Shown here in pieces: positions 1 to 8,638 of a stretch of 64,000 nt of DNA. Origin of the DNA: Bradyrhizobium sp. 149 (GTDB lineage Bacteria > Pseudomonadota > Alphaproteobacteria > Rhizobiales > Xanthobacteraceae); NCBI RefSeq assembly GCF_023073915.1, contig NZ_JADPKK010000005.1:124001-188000 (forward strand). The letters are read 5' to 3'. The position numbers and the translations under genes are program-made. Below the pieces are notes generated by a model, which searched no databases, was not told where the DNA came from, and was given only the letters and a program-made list of their open reading frames with translations. The first letter of the stretch is position 1; each line of letters starts with the position of its first letter.

Positions 1-974
1 GGGGAAACGTTGGGCTTCGCAATGTTTCTCTTCGCCTCATTTGCTATTCTCGAAACTAAATGCATTCCCGCAACGAGACCCGCAATCAAATCGTTGGGAG
101 TCGAACCGGGCATTGGAATCGTGAAGATGGGCACTGCGTCTGGGATTTGCGGTTTCATATCGAGCCACAGGGCTTCAGTGCTCGGTTCAGTTAGGACAAG
201 CAGAGCACAGTCCCGCGTTCTCTCGGTCAACCAAAGGTGTCTGCCATGCGCGAAGGAACGGAAGTCGGCTAGCTGCGAAAATAGGAGCGCAGATTCGGAA
301 AATTTTGATTCCAGATCTTCCGCGATTGGGCGAAGCTTGGGCGAAAATACGATGATGAGGCCGCGCTTATTTGCCGTCCTCGTAACAAACTCCTTGGCGG
401 TATAAAGAAATTTGTCGAGAGGCTGGCCCGAGTAGTAAATGTTTTGTAGATCTAAAGAGGCAGGCTTTTGTCGATCCAATTCTGAAAAAGCGCGAGCAAC
501 TAGCGATGCGTCCAGTATCAAGCTGTTGGTTGCTAAGTATCCATCCTTGTCACTTAGCTCAAAGACGTGTGACGTCACGTCGTTCAGCGTAGCCGCGAGT
601 TCCATAAGGGGGCTGGAGTGTCGATTGGTAATGACGTGGACTGCTCGCGAACTGTGTTCGCGGGCTCGCTTCAATGCTTCTAGTATGTCGGGATTTTTGC
701 CCTCTGCAGAGATAATGAAGATAGGGCTCGTTGCTGCCAAGGTCGGATTGCAAATCAATTCGAGCGGGGTAATCGAACGAGAAACTCGGCCAGTATAGGC
801 TTCGTGTAAGCTGCATAGAAGTGAAGCGACCGTAAACGAGCCGCCCGAGCCGACCGCGATTAGACTAAACTGACTAGCTCCCGCGATAGCGGATTTGAGC
901 TTTGTGAGTTCAGCTGATGCCGATCGATTAAGACTGGTCTGCAGTTTGGATAACTCTTCCTCGTAGGGCGTCAT
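1..974 (-). CDS. SIS-domain protein (tandem sugar-isomerase-like domains), C-terminus cut by window edge
   Basis: An open frame begins at the ATG whose complement lies at 972-974 and stays open to the left edge, giving about 324 residues without a stop. The N-terminal half has the phosphosugar-binding SIS signature GSGGS (residues 42-46), followed by ISAEGKNPD and VHVITNR segments typical of SIS Rossmann-like strands. A second SIS-like half starts near residue 195 (FVTRTANKRGLIIVFSPK) and the visible end has a PGSTPNDL-type loop. SIS domains bind phosphosugars in isomerases such as GlmS or regulators such as RpiR; no HTH or glutaminase domain is seen here, so substrate and reaction are unknown. 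It starts 6 bp after the NADAR stop codon, so the two are almost certainly co-transcribed. Codon use (TTA, CTA, ATA, AAT) is far more AT-rich than in the neighbouring genes, suggesting transfer. Confidence 0.8.
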   Translation of the reverse strand, partial: MTPYEEELSKLQTSLNRSASAELTKLKSAIAGASQFSLIAVGSGGSFTVASLLCSLHEAYTGRVSRSITPLELICNPTLAATSPIFIISAEGKNPDILEALKRAREHSSRAVHVITNRHSSPLMELAATLNDVTSHVFELSDKDGYLATNSLILDASLVARAFSELDRQKPASLDLQNIYYSGQPLDKFLYTAKEFVTRTANKRGLIIVFSPKLRPIAEDLESKFSESALLFSQLADFRSFAHGRHLWLTERTRDCALLVLTEPSTEALWLDMKPQIPDAVPIFTIPMPGSTPNDLIAGLVAGMHLVSRIANEAKRNIAKPNVS

Positions 975-980
975 GATGTT

Positions 981-1580
981 TCATTTTGTTTTGCGCTGTT
1001 GACCTGAACCCGGTTTATTCTCTCGCTTGCTACCCGTAGCTTTTGTTTTCTTCGCTCGAACCTTTGAGGGGCTGGCTTGTGCCGAGAGTTCGGCCCTTAA
1101 CTCCATCAGCATTAAGCCGAGCATATTTTGCCCCTGTCCGTTGACCTCGCCCCACAGCCGATTGACCGCGTTGTTTACACGCCCGGCCTCGACCAGCCGA
1201 GCAGATCCAGTCGAGAGGAGAACTGAGGCAAGGTTCGGATGTTGAAGGAATTTGGCCCGTAGAACTGCTCTCATTCGATCGAACTTAATCGACTGCCAAT
1301 CGGGCACGACATCCCAAATGTATAGGCCGTGGGCAGCCATCGCCGCCAACGCCGGTGTTGGTGCAGCTAGAATCCAATCGCGAACTGCCGGCTTCAGAGC
1401 CTTGCCTGCTTGATAAGCGTGTTCAGCGGTTGGGTATGTCTTCCCGTCGAATTCTATCTCGCAACGAAACAAGTTGCTGAAAATTCCGTAGGGACGTTCG
1501 TTCGCCCGATAGAACTTTATCGGCTCTTCGTTCGTAGTCGATGTGATCTTCGATTTCTTTCTGGAAGTCTGGCTTCGCAC
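981..1580 (-). CDS. NADAR family protein (YbiA-like N-glycosidase fold)
   Basis: This 199-residue protein has a NADAR domain at residues about 22-165. Visible signatures are FYRANERPYGIFSNL, the TAEHAYQAGK segment, a central WD..PDW..I.FDRM..VLRAKF block, and the late LWGEVNGQGQN.LG..LM.LR block. Characterised NADAR proteins include YbiA/RibX-type N-glycosidases acting on riboflavin intermediates and enzymes that remove ADP-ribose from guanine in DNA, in DarT-linked toxin-antitoxin systems. Which activity applies cannot be told from sequence. The C-terminal 30 residues are Lys/Arg-rich and likely disordered. It is the upstream gene of a pair with the SIS-domain protein, 6 bp apart. No DarT-like ADP-ribosyltransferase is visible to its right; the rest of the locus may lie beyond the left edge. 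Confidence 0.85.
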   Translation of the reverse strand: MRSQTSRKKSKITSTTNEEPIKFYRANERPYGIFSNLFRCEIEFDGKTYPTAEHAYQAGKALKPAVRDWILAAPTPALAAMAAHGLYIWDVVPDWQSIKFDRMRAVLRAKFLQHPNLASVLLSTGSARLVEAGRVNNAVNRLWGEVNGQGQNMLGLMLMELRAELSAQASPSKVRAKKTKATGSKRENKPGSGQQRKTK

Positions 1581-1727
1581 TTCGAATCTCTACTCAGCTG
1601 TGAGTTTAGAACTATACAGCAGCGAGTGAGGCGACGGAGGGCAAGCCTATGAGATACTCGTCGATGTTGTGGATACCGCAACAGCCATTTCTTGGGGGTA
1701 GTGCTGGCAGCTGAAGTGTAGCTGTCC
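1581..1727. other. Intergenic region upstream of the NADAR gene
   Basis: No supported gene. The stretch is AT-richer than most of the window and separates the NADAR-SIS pair from the rpmB terminator, so the promoter of the pair presumably lies here. I could not pick convincing -35 and -10 boxes. Confidence 0.4.
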
Positions 1728-1762
1728 AAAAACAAAAACGGCCGGATCTTCCGATCCGGCCG
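1728..1762 (-). terminator. Rho-independent terminator of rpmB
   Basis: A perfect 10-bp stem (arms 1739-1748 and 1753-1762, four-base loop) is followed, reading on the minus strand, by a T-rich run formed from the plus-strand A-tract at 1728-1737. It sits about 70 bp after the rpmB stop, in the correct orientation to end rpmB. Confidence 0.85.
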
Positions 1763-1830
1763 TCTCGCAACACTCTCTCCGGCTAAAGCCTACGCCTCGC
1801 GACGCAAGCCCTCGCCCAATTCGAAAATTC

Positions 1831-2142
1831 TTAGCTCGCCTTCTTCGCCGGCGCGGGCGTCGGGCCGACCTTCTTCTGGATGGCGCGCTTCAGATCGAGG
1901 GCGCGCGGCGACAGCACGGCGGCCTTGGCCTTGAGCAGGAAGGGATCGAGGCCGCCATTGTGGTCGACGCTCTTGATCGCGCTGGTGGAGACACGCAGGC
2001 GCACGTTGCGGCCCAGCGCTTCGCTGATGAAGGTCACGTTGACCAGGTTCGGCAGGAAGCGGCGCTTGGTCTTGATGTTGGAGTGGCTGACCGTGTGGCC
2101 GACCTGGGGGCCTTTGGCCGTCAGTTCGCAGCGGCGAGACAT
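1831..2142 (-). CDS. rpmB: 50S ribosomal protein L28
   Basis: This 103-residue protein starts [21 protein letters not shown] and continues with [10 protein letters not shown] and the [22 protein letters not shown] segment, which is standard for bacterial L28, a large-subunit protein. The start at 2142 is chosen because family members begin at this Met; the frame stays open upstream but that part is not conserved-looking. The C-terminus has the Ala/Lys-rich extension common in alphaproteobacterial L28. It is a single-gene unit with its own downstream hairpin terminator. Confidence 0.97.
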   Translation of the reverse strand: MSRRCELTAKGPQVGHTVSHSNIKTKRRFLPNLVNVTFISEALGRNVRLRVSTSAIKSVDHNGGLDPFLLKAKAAVLSPRALDLKRAIQKKVGPTPAPAKKAS

Positions 2143-2613
2143 GGTAAAATCCTCAATCTTTCCCAACGATGTGCGGCCGCCATTCGGGGCGCCACGGGCA
2201 AATTCTCTGTCCTTGCAGGGAGCGGGCGGACGTATAGGGGGGAAGCGGCGGGACGTCAAGGTTTTGGGGCGGGTTTTGCTGCGAGAGCGGAGGTGCGCCC
2301 CCTCTCCCGCTTGGGGTGGGGTGCCTCCGCGGAGGTACAGTCGTTATCACAGGTATAGTGTCCCCCAAAGGAGAAAACCCTCACCCGCGCTTCGCGCGAC
2401 CTCTCCCGCAAGCGGGAGAGGTTTCGGAGCCGGCGGCTACCTCCCGATCACCAAAACGGCAATGTTTAAAACGCCTTACCATCACATAAAGGGCGTATTC
2501 GCACCCGAAGAGTTCAGGCCAGTTCCGGCAGCGGACAGGCCCGGACGCATTGCTTGGCCTGGTTTTTGGCTTGCCGCGGTTTTTGGCTTAAGTAACACCC
2601 GTTCGCGCCCCGA
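2143..2613. other. Intergenic region between rpmB and the DUF3108 gene
   Basis: This 470-bp stretch between divergent genes should contain the rpmB promoter and that of the DUF3108 gene. Apart from the palindromic repeat listed separately I see no gene or RNA. The apparent plus-strand frame crossing it has no recognisable product. Confidence 0.5.
2380..2421. repeat. Short palindromic intergenic repeat
   Basis: The 10-bp arms CCTCTCCCGC (2400-2409) and GCGGGAGAGG (2412-2421) form a hairpin with a two-base loop, preceded by a second small dyad (GCGCTTCGCGC, about 2388-2398). A related half-site, CCCTCTCCCGCTTG, lies near 2300. This is a REP-like intergenic element. Confidence 0.7.
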
Positions 2614-3519
2614 TTGGATTGTTTCGTGCTCACAACGCCTCATCTTGCGCCCGACCTGCGCTCAGCGGAGCGGCGCGCAAGGAATCCGCGCTCTGCCGGC
2701 CGCGGGGTCATGGCGGCCTTTGGCGGGCTGGCTTTGGCGTGGGCGGCGGAGCCCGCGGCGGCGCAAGGCAAGCTCGAGGCGCAATATGAGGCGACGCTGT
2801 CGGGCATTCCCGTTGGCAAGGGCGCCTGGAATATCGACATCCAGGACGACGTGTTCGCGGCCGCGGCCTCCGGCGGCACCTCGGGGCTGTTGAAATCCTT
2901 CGCGGGCGGGTCCGGCACCGGCGCCTCGCAGGGCCGCGTCGTCAACGGCGCGCTGGTCGCGACCGGCTACCAGGCCTCCACCACCACCTCCAAGAAGACC
3001 GAAGAGATCCGCATCACGCTCGACAAGGGCAATGTGAAGGAGTTCGGCATCGTGCCGGAGCCGCCGGTCGATCCCGACCGCATCGTCGTCACCGAGGCGC
3101 ATCGCCGCGGCGTCTGGGACCCGATGACGGCCTCGCTCGTGCGCGTCTCGGGCACCGGCGATCCGCTGTCGGCGGAGGCGTGCCACGGCTCGGCCGCGGT
3201 GTTCGACGGCCGCATGCGCTACGAACTCAAGCTCGATTTCAAGCGCATGGAAAATGTGAAGGCGGAGAAGGGCTATCACGGCCCGGTCGTGGTCTGCTCG
3301 CTGTTTTTCGTGCCGGTCGCCGGCTACATCCCCGATCGCCCCGTGATCAAATATCTCGCCGCCCAGCGCAACATCGAGGTCGCGTTCGCGCCGATCGCGG
3401 GCACGCGCATCCTGGTTCCGTTCTGGCTGAAAGTGCCGACGCCGCTCGGGCCCGCCATGCTGGAAGCAACCTCCTTCATCACCAGCGCCCAGCCGCCCAA
3501 GGTCGCGAAGACGCAGTAA
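2614..3519 (+). CDS. DUF3108 domain-containing secreted protein
   Basis: This protein of up to 301 residues has an Arg-rich N-terminus, then a hydrophobic segment (MAAFGGLALAWA) and an Ala-X-Ala site (EPAAAQ), so it is probably exported to the periplasm. The mature part carries YEATLSGIPVGKGAWNI near its start and the DPMTASLVRVSGTG..LS...CHGSAAVFDGRMRYEL block that I associate with DUF3108 proteins, which are predicted lipocalin-like barrels of unknown role. The start is uncertain: TTG 2614, GTG 2626 or ATG 2710; only the first two leave a basic n-region for the signal peptide. Confidence 0.8.
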   Translation: MDCFVLTTPHLAPDLRSAERRARNPRSAGRGVMAAFGGLALAWAAEPAAAQGKLEAQYEATLSGIPVGKGAWNIDIQDDVFAAAASGGTSGLLKSFAGGSGTGASQGRVVNGALVATGYQASTTTSKKTEEIRITLDKGNVKEFGIVPEPPVDPDRIVVTEAHRRGVWDPMTASLVRVSGTGDPLSAEACHGSAAVFDGRMRYELKLDFKRMENVKAEKGYHGPVVVCSLFFVPVAGYIPDRPVIKYLAAQRNIEVAFAPIAGTRILVPFWLKVPTPLGPAMLEATSFITSAQPPKVAKTQ

Positions 3520-4111
3520 AGCGCGCTGGCCCGGCTGCCGCCGCGCTGCTTGTCTTTTGGTGAATCAAAACAATTGTGATTTCAATGACATGCCTACTGT
3601 GCATGGGGTTGTTTTCGCGGGTTTGTTGGGGAGGGGGTCGAGGGCCGGGAATCCATTTGACTCCTTCCCGATTCTGATTCGACTCCGCGCCGTCCCCAGC
3701 TTTAAGGAATCCGCCATCGAAACGTCGCTTGTGCGGCAGGGCAAAACTCCATCTAGTGCGAAGCCAATAAGCCTCCCGCGACATGTTGCGTGAACGGAAC
3801 AGGACTCAACCGGGAGTCAGCGATTCGGCCGCGATTCGTTCACAACTCGTTCCTAAGCTTAAGAAGATAGGGAAAAGCGTCGCAAAGTGAGACAGTTGCG
3901 CGAGGTCTGGGGAGCGCCGCCTTCTCCGCCGTCCGATCCCCTCACCCTGAGGAGGCCGCGCAAGCGGCCGTCTCGAAGGGCGAGGGGCCCGGCTCCCTCG
4001 GCGGAACCATCCGGGCCTTCATCCTTCGAGACGCGCTGACGCGCTCCTCAGGATGAGGGTTGCCCCAAACAGCACTGACATTCGCCCCAATCGCCATTAC
4101 CTATCCCCCAG
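3520..4111. other. Intergenic region upstream of the helicase gene
   Basis: This stretch of about 590 bp has no supported gene. The 3520-3900 part is less GC-rich and shows only short frames without recognisable products; the 3939-4060 part is the inverted repeat listed separately. The helicase promoter probably lies here. Confidence 0.5.
3939..4060. repeat. Long inverted repeat, two related palindromic halves
   Basis: The left half (3939-3981) contains CCCTGAGGAG and CGTCTCGAAGG; the right half (4017-4060) contains the reverse complements CCTTCGAGACG and CTCCTCAGG. Each half also has its own small internal dyad (GCCGCGCAAGCGGC on the left, GCGCTGACGCGC on the right). This is a known style of rhizobial intergenic repeat. 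Confidence 0.75.
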
Positions 4112-7100
4112 ATGCCCTTTTCTTCCTCCCCCTTCGCTTCCGAGCGGCTCCCCGGCGCCGGCGTCACTGCAGTGCTCGGGCCCACCAACACCGGCAAGAC
4201 CCATCTCGCGATCGAGCGGATGCTCGCGCATCCCTCGGGCATGATCGGGCTGCCGCTGCGCCTGCTCGCGCGCGAGGTCTACAACAAGATCGCCGCGCGG
4301 GTCGGCTCCGAGGCCGTTGCGCTCGTCACCGGCGAGGAGAAGATCAAGCCGAAATCGCCGCGCTATTGGGTCTCGACTGTCGAGGCGATGCCGCGGGATC
4401 TCGACGTCTCGTTCCTCGCCGTGGACGAGGTGCAGATCGCGTCTGATCTGGAACGCGGCCACGTCTTCACCGATCGCATCCTCAACCGTCGTGGCCGCGA
4501 CGAGACGCTGCTGCTGGGTGCCGCGACGATGCGGCCCATTATCGAGCGGCTACTGCCGGGCGTGTCCATGATCACGCGGCCGCGCCTGTCGCAGCTGGAA
4601 TTCGCCGGCGACCGCAAGATCACGCGGCAGCCGCGCCGCACCGCCATCGTCGCCTTCTCGGCCGACGAGGTCTACGCCATCGCCGAGCTGATCCGCCGCC
4701 AGCACGGCGGCGCCGCCGTGGTGCTGGGCTCGCTGTCGCCGCGCACCCGCAATGCGCAGGTGGCGATGTTCCAGAACGGCGAGGTCGATTACCTCGTCGC
4801 CACCGACGCCGTCGGCATGGGCCTCAATCTCGACGTCGACCACGTCGCCTTCGCCTCCGACCGCAAGTTCGACGGCTACCAGTTCCGCCGCCTGACGCCG
4901 TCCGAATTCGCCCAGATCGCCGGACGCGCCGGCCGCGCCACCCGCAACGGCACCTTCGGCACCACCGGCCGCTGCGGGCCGTTCGAGCCCGAGCTTGTCA
5001 ACGCGCTGCAGAACCACACCTTCGATCCCGTCAAGGTTTTGCAATGGCGCAATTCGAAGCTGGATTTCGCCTCTCTCGGCGCGCTCCAGGTGTCCCTGAA
5101 CGTCGGCCCCGGCCATGAGGCGCTGACGCGCGCGCCGATCGCCGAGGACATGCGCGTGCTCGACCACGCCGCCCGCGACGCCGAGGTGCGCGATGTCGCG
5201 CATGGCAAGGACGCCGTGGAACGGCTGTGGGAGGCCTGCCAGGTTCCGGATTATCGAAAGCTGTCGCCGGCCGCCCATGCCGAGCTGGTGACGACGCTGT
5301 ACGGCTTCCTGATGCGCAAGGGATGCATCCCCGACGCCTGGTTCAGGACCCAGATCGACCAGGCCGACCGCGTCGACGGCGATATCGACACGCTCTCGGC
5401 CCGGATCGCGCAGATTCGCACCTGGACCTTCGTCGCCAACCGGCCCGATTGGCTGAAAGATCCGGAACGCTGGCAGGGAATCGCGCGGGAGATCGAAAAT
5501 AAATTGTCGGATGCGCTCCACGAACGCTTGACTGAGCGTTTCGTTGATCGCCGGACCAGTGTATTGATGCGCCGCCTGCGGGAGAACACGAGCTTGAATA
5601 CGGAAATCGGCAAGACCGGCGAAGTCATCGTCGAAGGCCATGTCATCGGCCGCCTCGATGGCTTCACCTTTGCACCGGATGCGGCGGAAGCCGGCTCCGA
5701 TGCGAAAGCGTTGCAGGCTGCAGCGCAGGCCGTGCTCGCCGGCGAGATCAACGCGCGCGCCGAAAAACTGGGCAACGCGCCGGACGAGCAGTTCGTGCTG
5801 ACCTCGGAAGGCATCATCCGCTGGACCGGCGACGCCGTGGCGCGGCTGTCTGCCGCAGAGGACGCGTTGCATCCGCGCATCCGCATCATCTCCGACGAAC
5901 GCCTCACCGGCGCGCCCCGCGACAAGGTGCAGGCCCGGCTCGAGCTCTGGCTCAAGACGCATATCGAGAAGCTGCTCGGACCGCTGTTCGAACTGTCGAA
6001 GGCCGAGGACGTCACCGGCATCGCCCGCGGCATCGCCTTTCAGCTCGTCGAGGCGCTCGGCGTGCTGGAGCGCCAGAAGATCGCCAACGAGCTGAAGGAC
6101 CTCGACCAGCCCTCGCGCGCGGTCCTGCGCAAATACGGCGTCCGCTTCGGCGCCTATCACCTCTATTTCCCCGGCCTGCTCAAGCCGGCCGGGCGTGCGC
6201 TGGCCGCGCTGCTCTGGGCCCTGAAGCAGGACAATGTCGATCCCTCCGCGCTGTCGGGCGCGCAGCATCTGGCAAGCTCGGGCCGCACCTCGTTCCCGGT
6301 CGACAAGCAGCTGCCGCGCGATGCCTATCGCGTGCTCGGCTACAAGCAGGCCGGCGAGCGCGCCGTGCGCGTCGACATTCTGGAGCGCCTTGCCGATCTG
6401 ATCCGCCCGGCGCTGGCCTGGCGCGAGAACGCGTCCGGCGAAAAGCCCGCGGGTGCGTTCGACGGCCGCAGTTTTGTCGTGACGCAGGCGATGACCTCGC
6501 TCACCGGTTCGGCCGGCGAAGATTTTGCGTCCGTGCTGCGCGCGCTCGGCTACCGCATGGACAAGCGCCCGCCGCTGCCGGTCAAGTCCGCTGCGGCTGT
6601 TGCCGAGGGGCCTGAAGCCGCTGCTGAGGCTCCGGCCGAGACGGCAGCAACCGAAACGCCGGTCGAAGACGGCGCGGCGCCGGCCGACACGGCGATCGAA
6701 GCCGCCGCCGAGCCTGTTACCGTCGAAGACGCGCCCGCCATGGAGCAGCACGACGAGCCCGCGCACGAACGGCCGGCGCTTGAGGCTTCTCCTGAGGCTC
6801 CCGTCGCTCCGGAAGATGCTCCCAGCATTGCGCCACCGGCCGAAGACGCCGCTGAAGCTGCCGAAGCCGCTTCCGCCGAAACCGCGCCTGCAGAGACTGC
6901 TGCAACAGAAGCCGCTCTGTCGGCCGATGCGGCTGCGCCCGTGGAGGCCGCGGCCACGCCCGCTGAACCCGAGCTCATCGAGGTCTGGCGTCCCGCCGGC
7001 CGTCACGACGATCGCAAGCCTCGCCACGAGCGCCATCGCAACCAGCGTCATCACCAGCCGCGTCCGCAGGCGACTGCCGAAGCAGGTGCCGCGCCTGCCG

Positions 7101-7531
7101 AAGGCGAAGCCGCGCCGGCCGCCGACGGCGAGAAGCGCGGTGAGCGTCATCGCCATGGCGGCGGTCATCGCCGAGATTCGGGTCGCGATGGCGGCAGAGA
7201 CTTCCGCAAGCCACGCGAAGGTGGCGCCGAAGCTGCGCCGCGTCCGGAGGGGCGCGACGACAAGAACCGTCGCTTCGAGGGCAAGAATGGCGGCAACAAG
7301 GACCGCGACAACAAGGATCGCAACAAGGGCAAGTTCGGCGGCGATCGCGACAAGGGCCGCGACAATCGTGGCCGCGACCGCGACAAGGGCCGCGACCGCC
7401 AGGGCGGGCCGTCGCTGCGCCCCTACGCATCGAGCGCCACCCCGCGCGAGCGCGATCGTCCGGTCGATCCGAACTCGCCGTTCGCAAAGCTGGCTGCGCT
7501 GAAGGAGCAGCTGTCCGGGCGCAAGGAGTAG
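4112..7531 (+). CDS. SUV3-like DEAD/DEAH-type RNA helicase with long low-complexity tail
   Basis: This 1139-residue protein has an N-terminal helicase core. Walker A is GPTNTGKT (residues 23-30), the DExx box is DEVQ (105-108), motif III-like GAATM is near 137-141, and motif VI is QIAGRAGRATRNG (268-280). This motif set matches the mitochondrial SUV3/degradosome helicase family and its alphaproteobacterial homologues, which unwind RNA 3'-5'. Residues about 300-830 form the family's C-terminal helical region. The remainder (about 840-1110) is an Ala/Glu/Pro-rich acidic stretch followed by a basic Arg/Asp/Lys/Gly-rich stretch with repeated DRDKGRD-like units, probably a disordered RNA-binding tail. 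It ends with a conserved-looking NSPFAKLAALKEQL segment. The S4 gene follows directly with coupled signals. Confidence 0.92.
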   Translation: MPFSSSPFASERLPGAGVTAVLGPTNTGKTHLAIERMLAHPSGMIGLPLRLLAREVYNKIAARVGSEAVALVTGEEKIKPKSPRYWVSTVEAMPRDLDVSFLAVDEVQIASDLERGHVFTDRILNRRGRDETLLLGAATMRPIIERLLPGVSMITRPRLSQLEFAGDRKITRQPRRTAIVAFSADEVYAIAELIRRQHGGAAVVLGSLSPRTRNAQVAMFQNGEVDYLVATDAVGMGLNLDVDHVAFASDRKFDGYQFRRLTPSEFAQIAGRAGRATRNGTFGTTGRCGPFEPELVNALQNHTFDPVKVLQWRNSKLDFASLGALQVSLNVGPGHEALTRAPIAEDMRVLDHAARDAEVRDVAHGKDAVERLWEACQVPDYRKLSPAAHAELVTTLYGFLMRKGCIPDAWFRTQIDQADRVDGDIDTLSARIAQIRTWTFVANRPDWLKDPERWQGIAREIENKLSDALHERLTERFVDRRTSVLMRRLRENTSLNTEIGKTGEVIVEGHVIGRLDGFTFAPDAAEAGSDAKALQAAAQAVLAGEINARAEKLGNAPDEQFVLTSEGIIRWTGDAVARLSAAEDALHPRIRIISDERLTGAPRDKVQARLELWLKTHIEKLLGPLFELSKAEDVTGIARGIAFQLVEALGVLERQKIANELKDLDQPSRAVLRKYGVRFGAYHLYFPGLLKPAGRALAALLWALKQDNVDPSALSGAQHLASSGRTSFPVDKQLPRDAYRVLGYKQAGERAVRVDILERLADLIRPALAWRENASGEKPAGAFDGRSFVVTQAMTSLTGSAGEDFASVLRALGYRMDKRPPLPVKSAAAVAEGPEAAAEAPAETAATETPVEDGAAPADTAIEAAAEPVTVEDAPAMEQHDEPAHERPALEASPEAPVAPEDAPSIAPPAEDAAEAAEAASAETAPAETAATEAALSADAAAPVEAAATPAEPELIEVWRPAGRHDDRKPRHERHRNQRHHQPRPQATAEAGAAPAEGEAAPAADGEKRGERHRHGGGHRRDSGRDGGRDFRKPREGGAEAAPRPEGRDDKNRRFEGKNGGNKDRDNKDRNKGKFGGDRDKGRDNRGRDRDKGRDRQGGPSLRPYASSATPRERDRPVDPNSPFAKLAALKEQLSGRKE

Positions 7532-7535
7532 TCCT

Positions 7536-7823
7536 ACGACGGAGCGGCAACGCATCGACAAATGGCTGTGGCACGCGCGGGTGGTGAAGGCGCGCACCTC
7601 CGCCGCCGAGCTTGTCGAGTCCGGCCAAGTTCGCGTCAACGGCACACGCGAGAAATCGCCGGGGCATGCGATCAAGATCGGCGACGTGCTCACCATCGCG
7701 CTCGATCGCACCGTGCGCGTCCTGAAAGTCATCGCCTTCAACGAGCGCCGCGGCGATGCCGCCTCGGCCCGTGTGCTCTACGAAGAGCTGAGTGAAGGCA
7801 CGCCAAGTTCTCAGCGCAATTAA
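7536..7823 (+). CDS. S4-domain RNA-binding protein (Hsp15-like), apparent non-ATG start
   Basis: The frame encodes ERQRIDKWLWHARVVKART, ..LVESGQVRVNG and KIGDVLTI, a full S4 RNA-binding domain of the Hsp15/HslR type, a protein that binds stalled 50S-nascent chain complexes. In-frame ATG, GTG or TTG is absent between the upstream stop (7500-7502) and GTG 7581. Starting at 7581 would delete the first S4 helix. A perfect AAGGAG (7523-7528), inside the end of the helicase gene, sits 7 nt before ACG 7536, so initiation at ACG is proposed, giving 95 residues. The helicase stop and this start are 4 bp apart, implying coupled translation. Confidence 0.8.
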   Translation, partial: TTERQRIDKWLWHARVVKARTSAAELVESGQVRVNGTREKSPGHAIKIGDVLTIALDRTVRVLKVIAFNERRGDAASARVLYEELSEGTPSSQRN

Positions 7824-7955
7824 TTGCGCTTTGAATTCATTTCTTGGTCGATCAAACGCGCAAAGCCGTCATGATCGGCCGTTCCCGACCTTGCGGCGCC
7901 CGGCCATCCGCGCTACGCAAGCCGCGACTTTTAAAAGAGCTTTTCGGAGCGTTGG

Positions 7956-8294
7956 ATGACTTACGTCGTCACTGAAGCGTGCATCAAGTGCAAGTACACC
8001 GACTGCGTCGAGGTCTGCCCGGTCGATTGTTTCTACGAGGGCGAGAACATGCTCGTCATCCATCCTGACGAGTGCATCGACTGCGGCGTGTGCGAGCCGG
8101 AATGCCCCGCCGACGCCATCAAGCCGGACACGGAACCGGGCCTGGAAAAGTGGCTCACCGTCAACGCCGACTACGCCAAGAGCTGGCCGAACATCACCCA
8201 GAAGAAAGAATCACCTGCCGACGCCAAGGAATTCGAGGGCGTGGACGGCAAGTTCGACAAGTATTTCTCGTCGAACCCCGGCTCCGGCGATTAA
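7956..8294 (+). CDS. fdxA: 7Fe ferredoxin (3Fe-4S/4Fe-4S), FdxA type
   Basis: This 112-residue protein has the seven-iron ferredoxin pattern. Cys9, Cys17 and Cys50 fit the 3Fe-4S ligands, Cys21, Cys40, Cys43 and Cys46 the 4Fe-4S ligands, and Cys12 and Cys25 are the extra cysteines also seen in Azotobacter ferredoxin I. The C-terminal extension ([18 protein letters not shown]) is typical of FdxA. It is a cytoplasmic one-electron carrier. It begins after a 130-bp gap with GGAG ahead of the ATG, so it has its own promoter or is read from the S4 gene. Confidence 0.95.
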   Translation: MTYVVTEACIKCKYTDCVEVCPVDCFYEGENMLVIHPDECIDCGVCEPECPADAIKPDTEPGLEKWLTVNADYAKSWPNITQKKESPADAKEFEGVDGKFDKYFSSNPGSGD

Positions 8295-8361
8295 TTCGGG
8301 TCAAACTTAACCCTATTAGCGGCGTTACCGCCGAAAACCAGCCCTCAAGACCCCTAAATCA

Positions 8362-8389
8362 TTGATTTTTGCGGGAAATGTGCTATATT
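8362..8389 (+). promoter_or_regulatory. Predicted sigma-70-type promoter of the carD gene
   Basis: TTGATT (8362-8367), 16-bp spacer, and TATATT (8384-8389) with an extended -10 TGC just before it. The -10 is bracketed by a 5-bp inverted repeat (TGTGC / GCACA, 8380-8396 region). Transcription would begin near 8396, which rules out coding starts upstream of that point. Confidence 0.6.
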
Positions 8390-8638
8390 GGGCACATTGA
8401 GCCGAACCCTCGTCAGCCCTGTCGGCCCCGCTGGGTTCCCGTGAAACCAAATGTCGAACAGGGGCGTGGCAGTTTCCGCGCGCAGGCTGTGTCACAGAAA
8501 ACGCGTAAAAAGAGTACTTCAGCGAAGGCTTCCCATAAGGACGCCAAGAAAGTCGCCGCGGCCAGCCGTAGCGCATCCAAGGGTCGGACCGCGACGAAGG
8601 CGCCGGCTGCAAAGTCCTCGAAGAACAAAAGAAGCGCA

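Noticed and set aside
3557..3793. Short 78-codon frame in the gap before the helicase
   Set aside because: No signal, domain or ribosome site, and an overlapping antisense frame of similar quality exists.
4550..7741. Minus-strand frame of 1063 codons opposite the helicase gene
   Set aside because: It is an antisense shadow: high GC third positions of the plus-strand gene remove stops, the product is low-complexity, and the plus-strand protein has clear helicase motifs.
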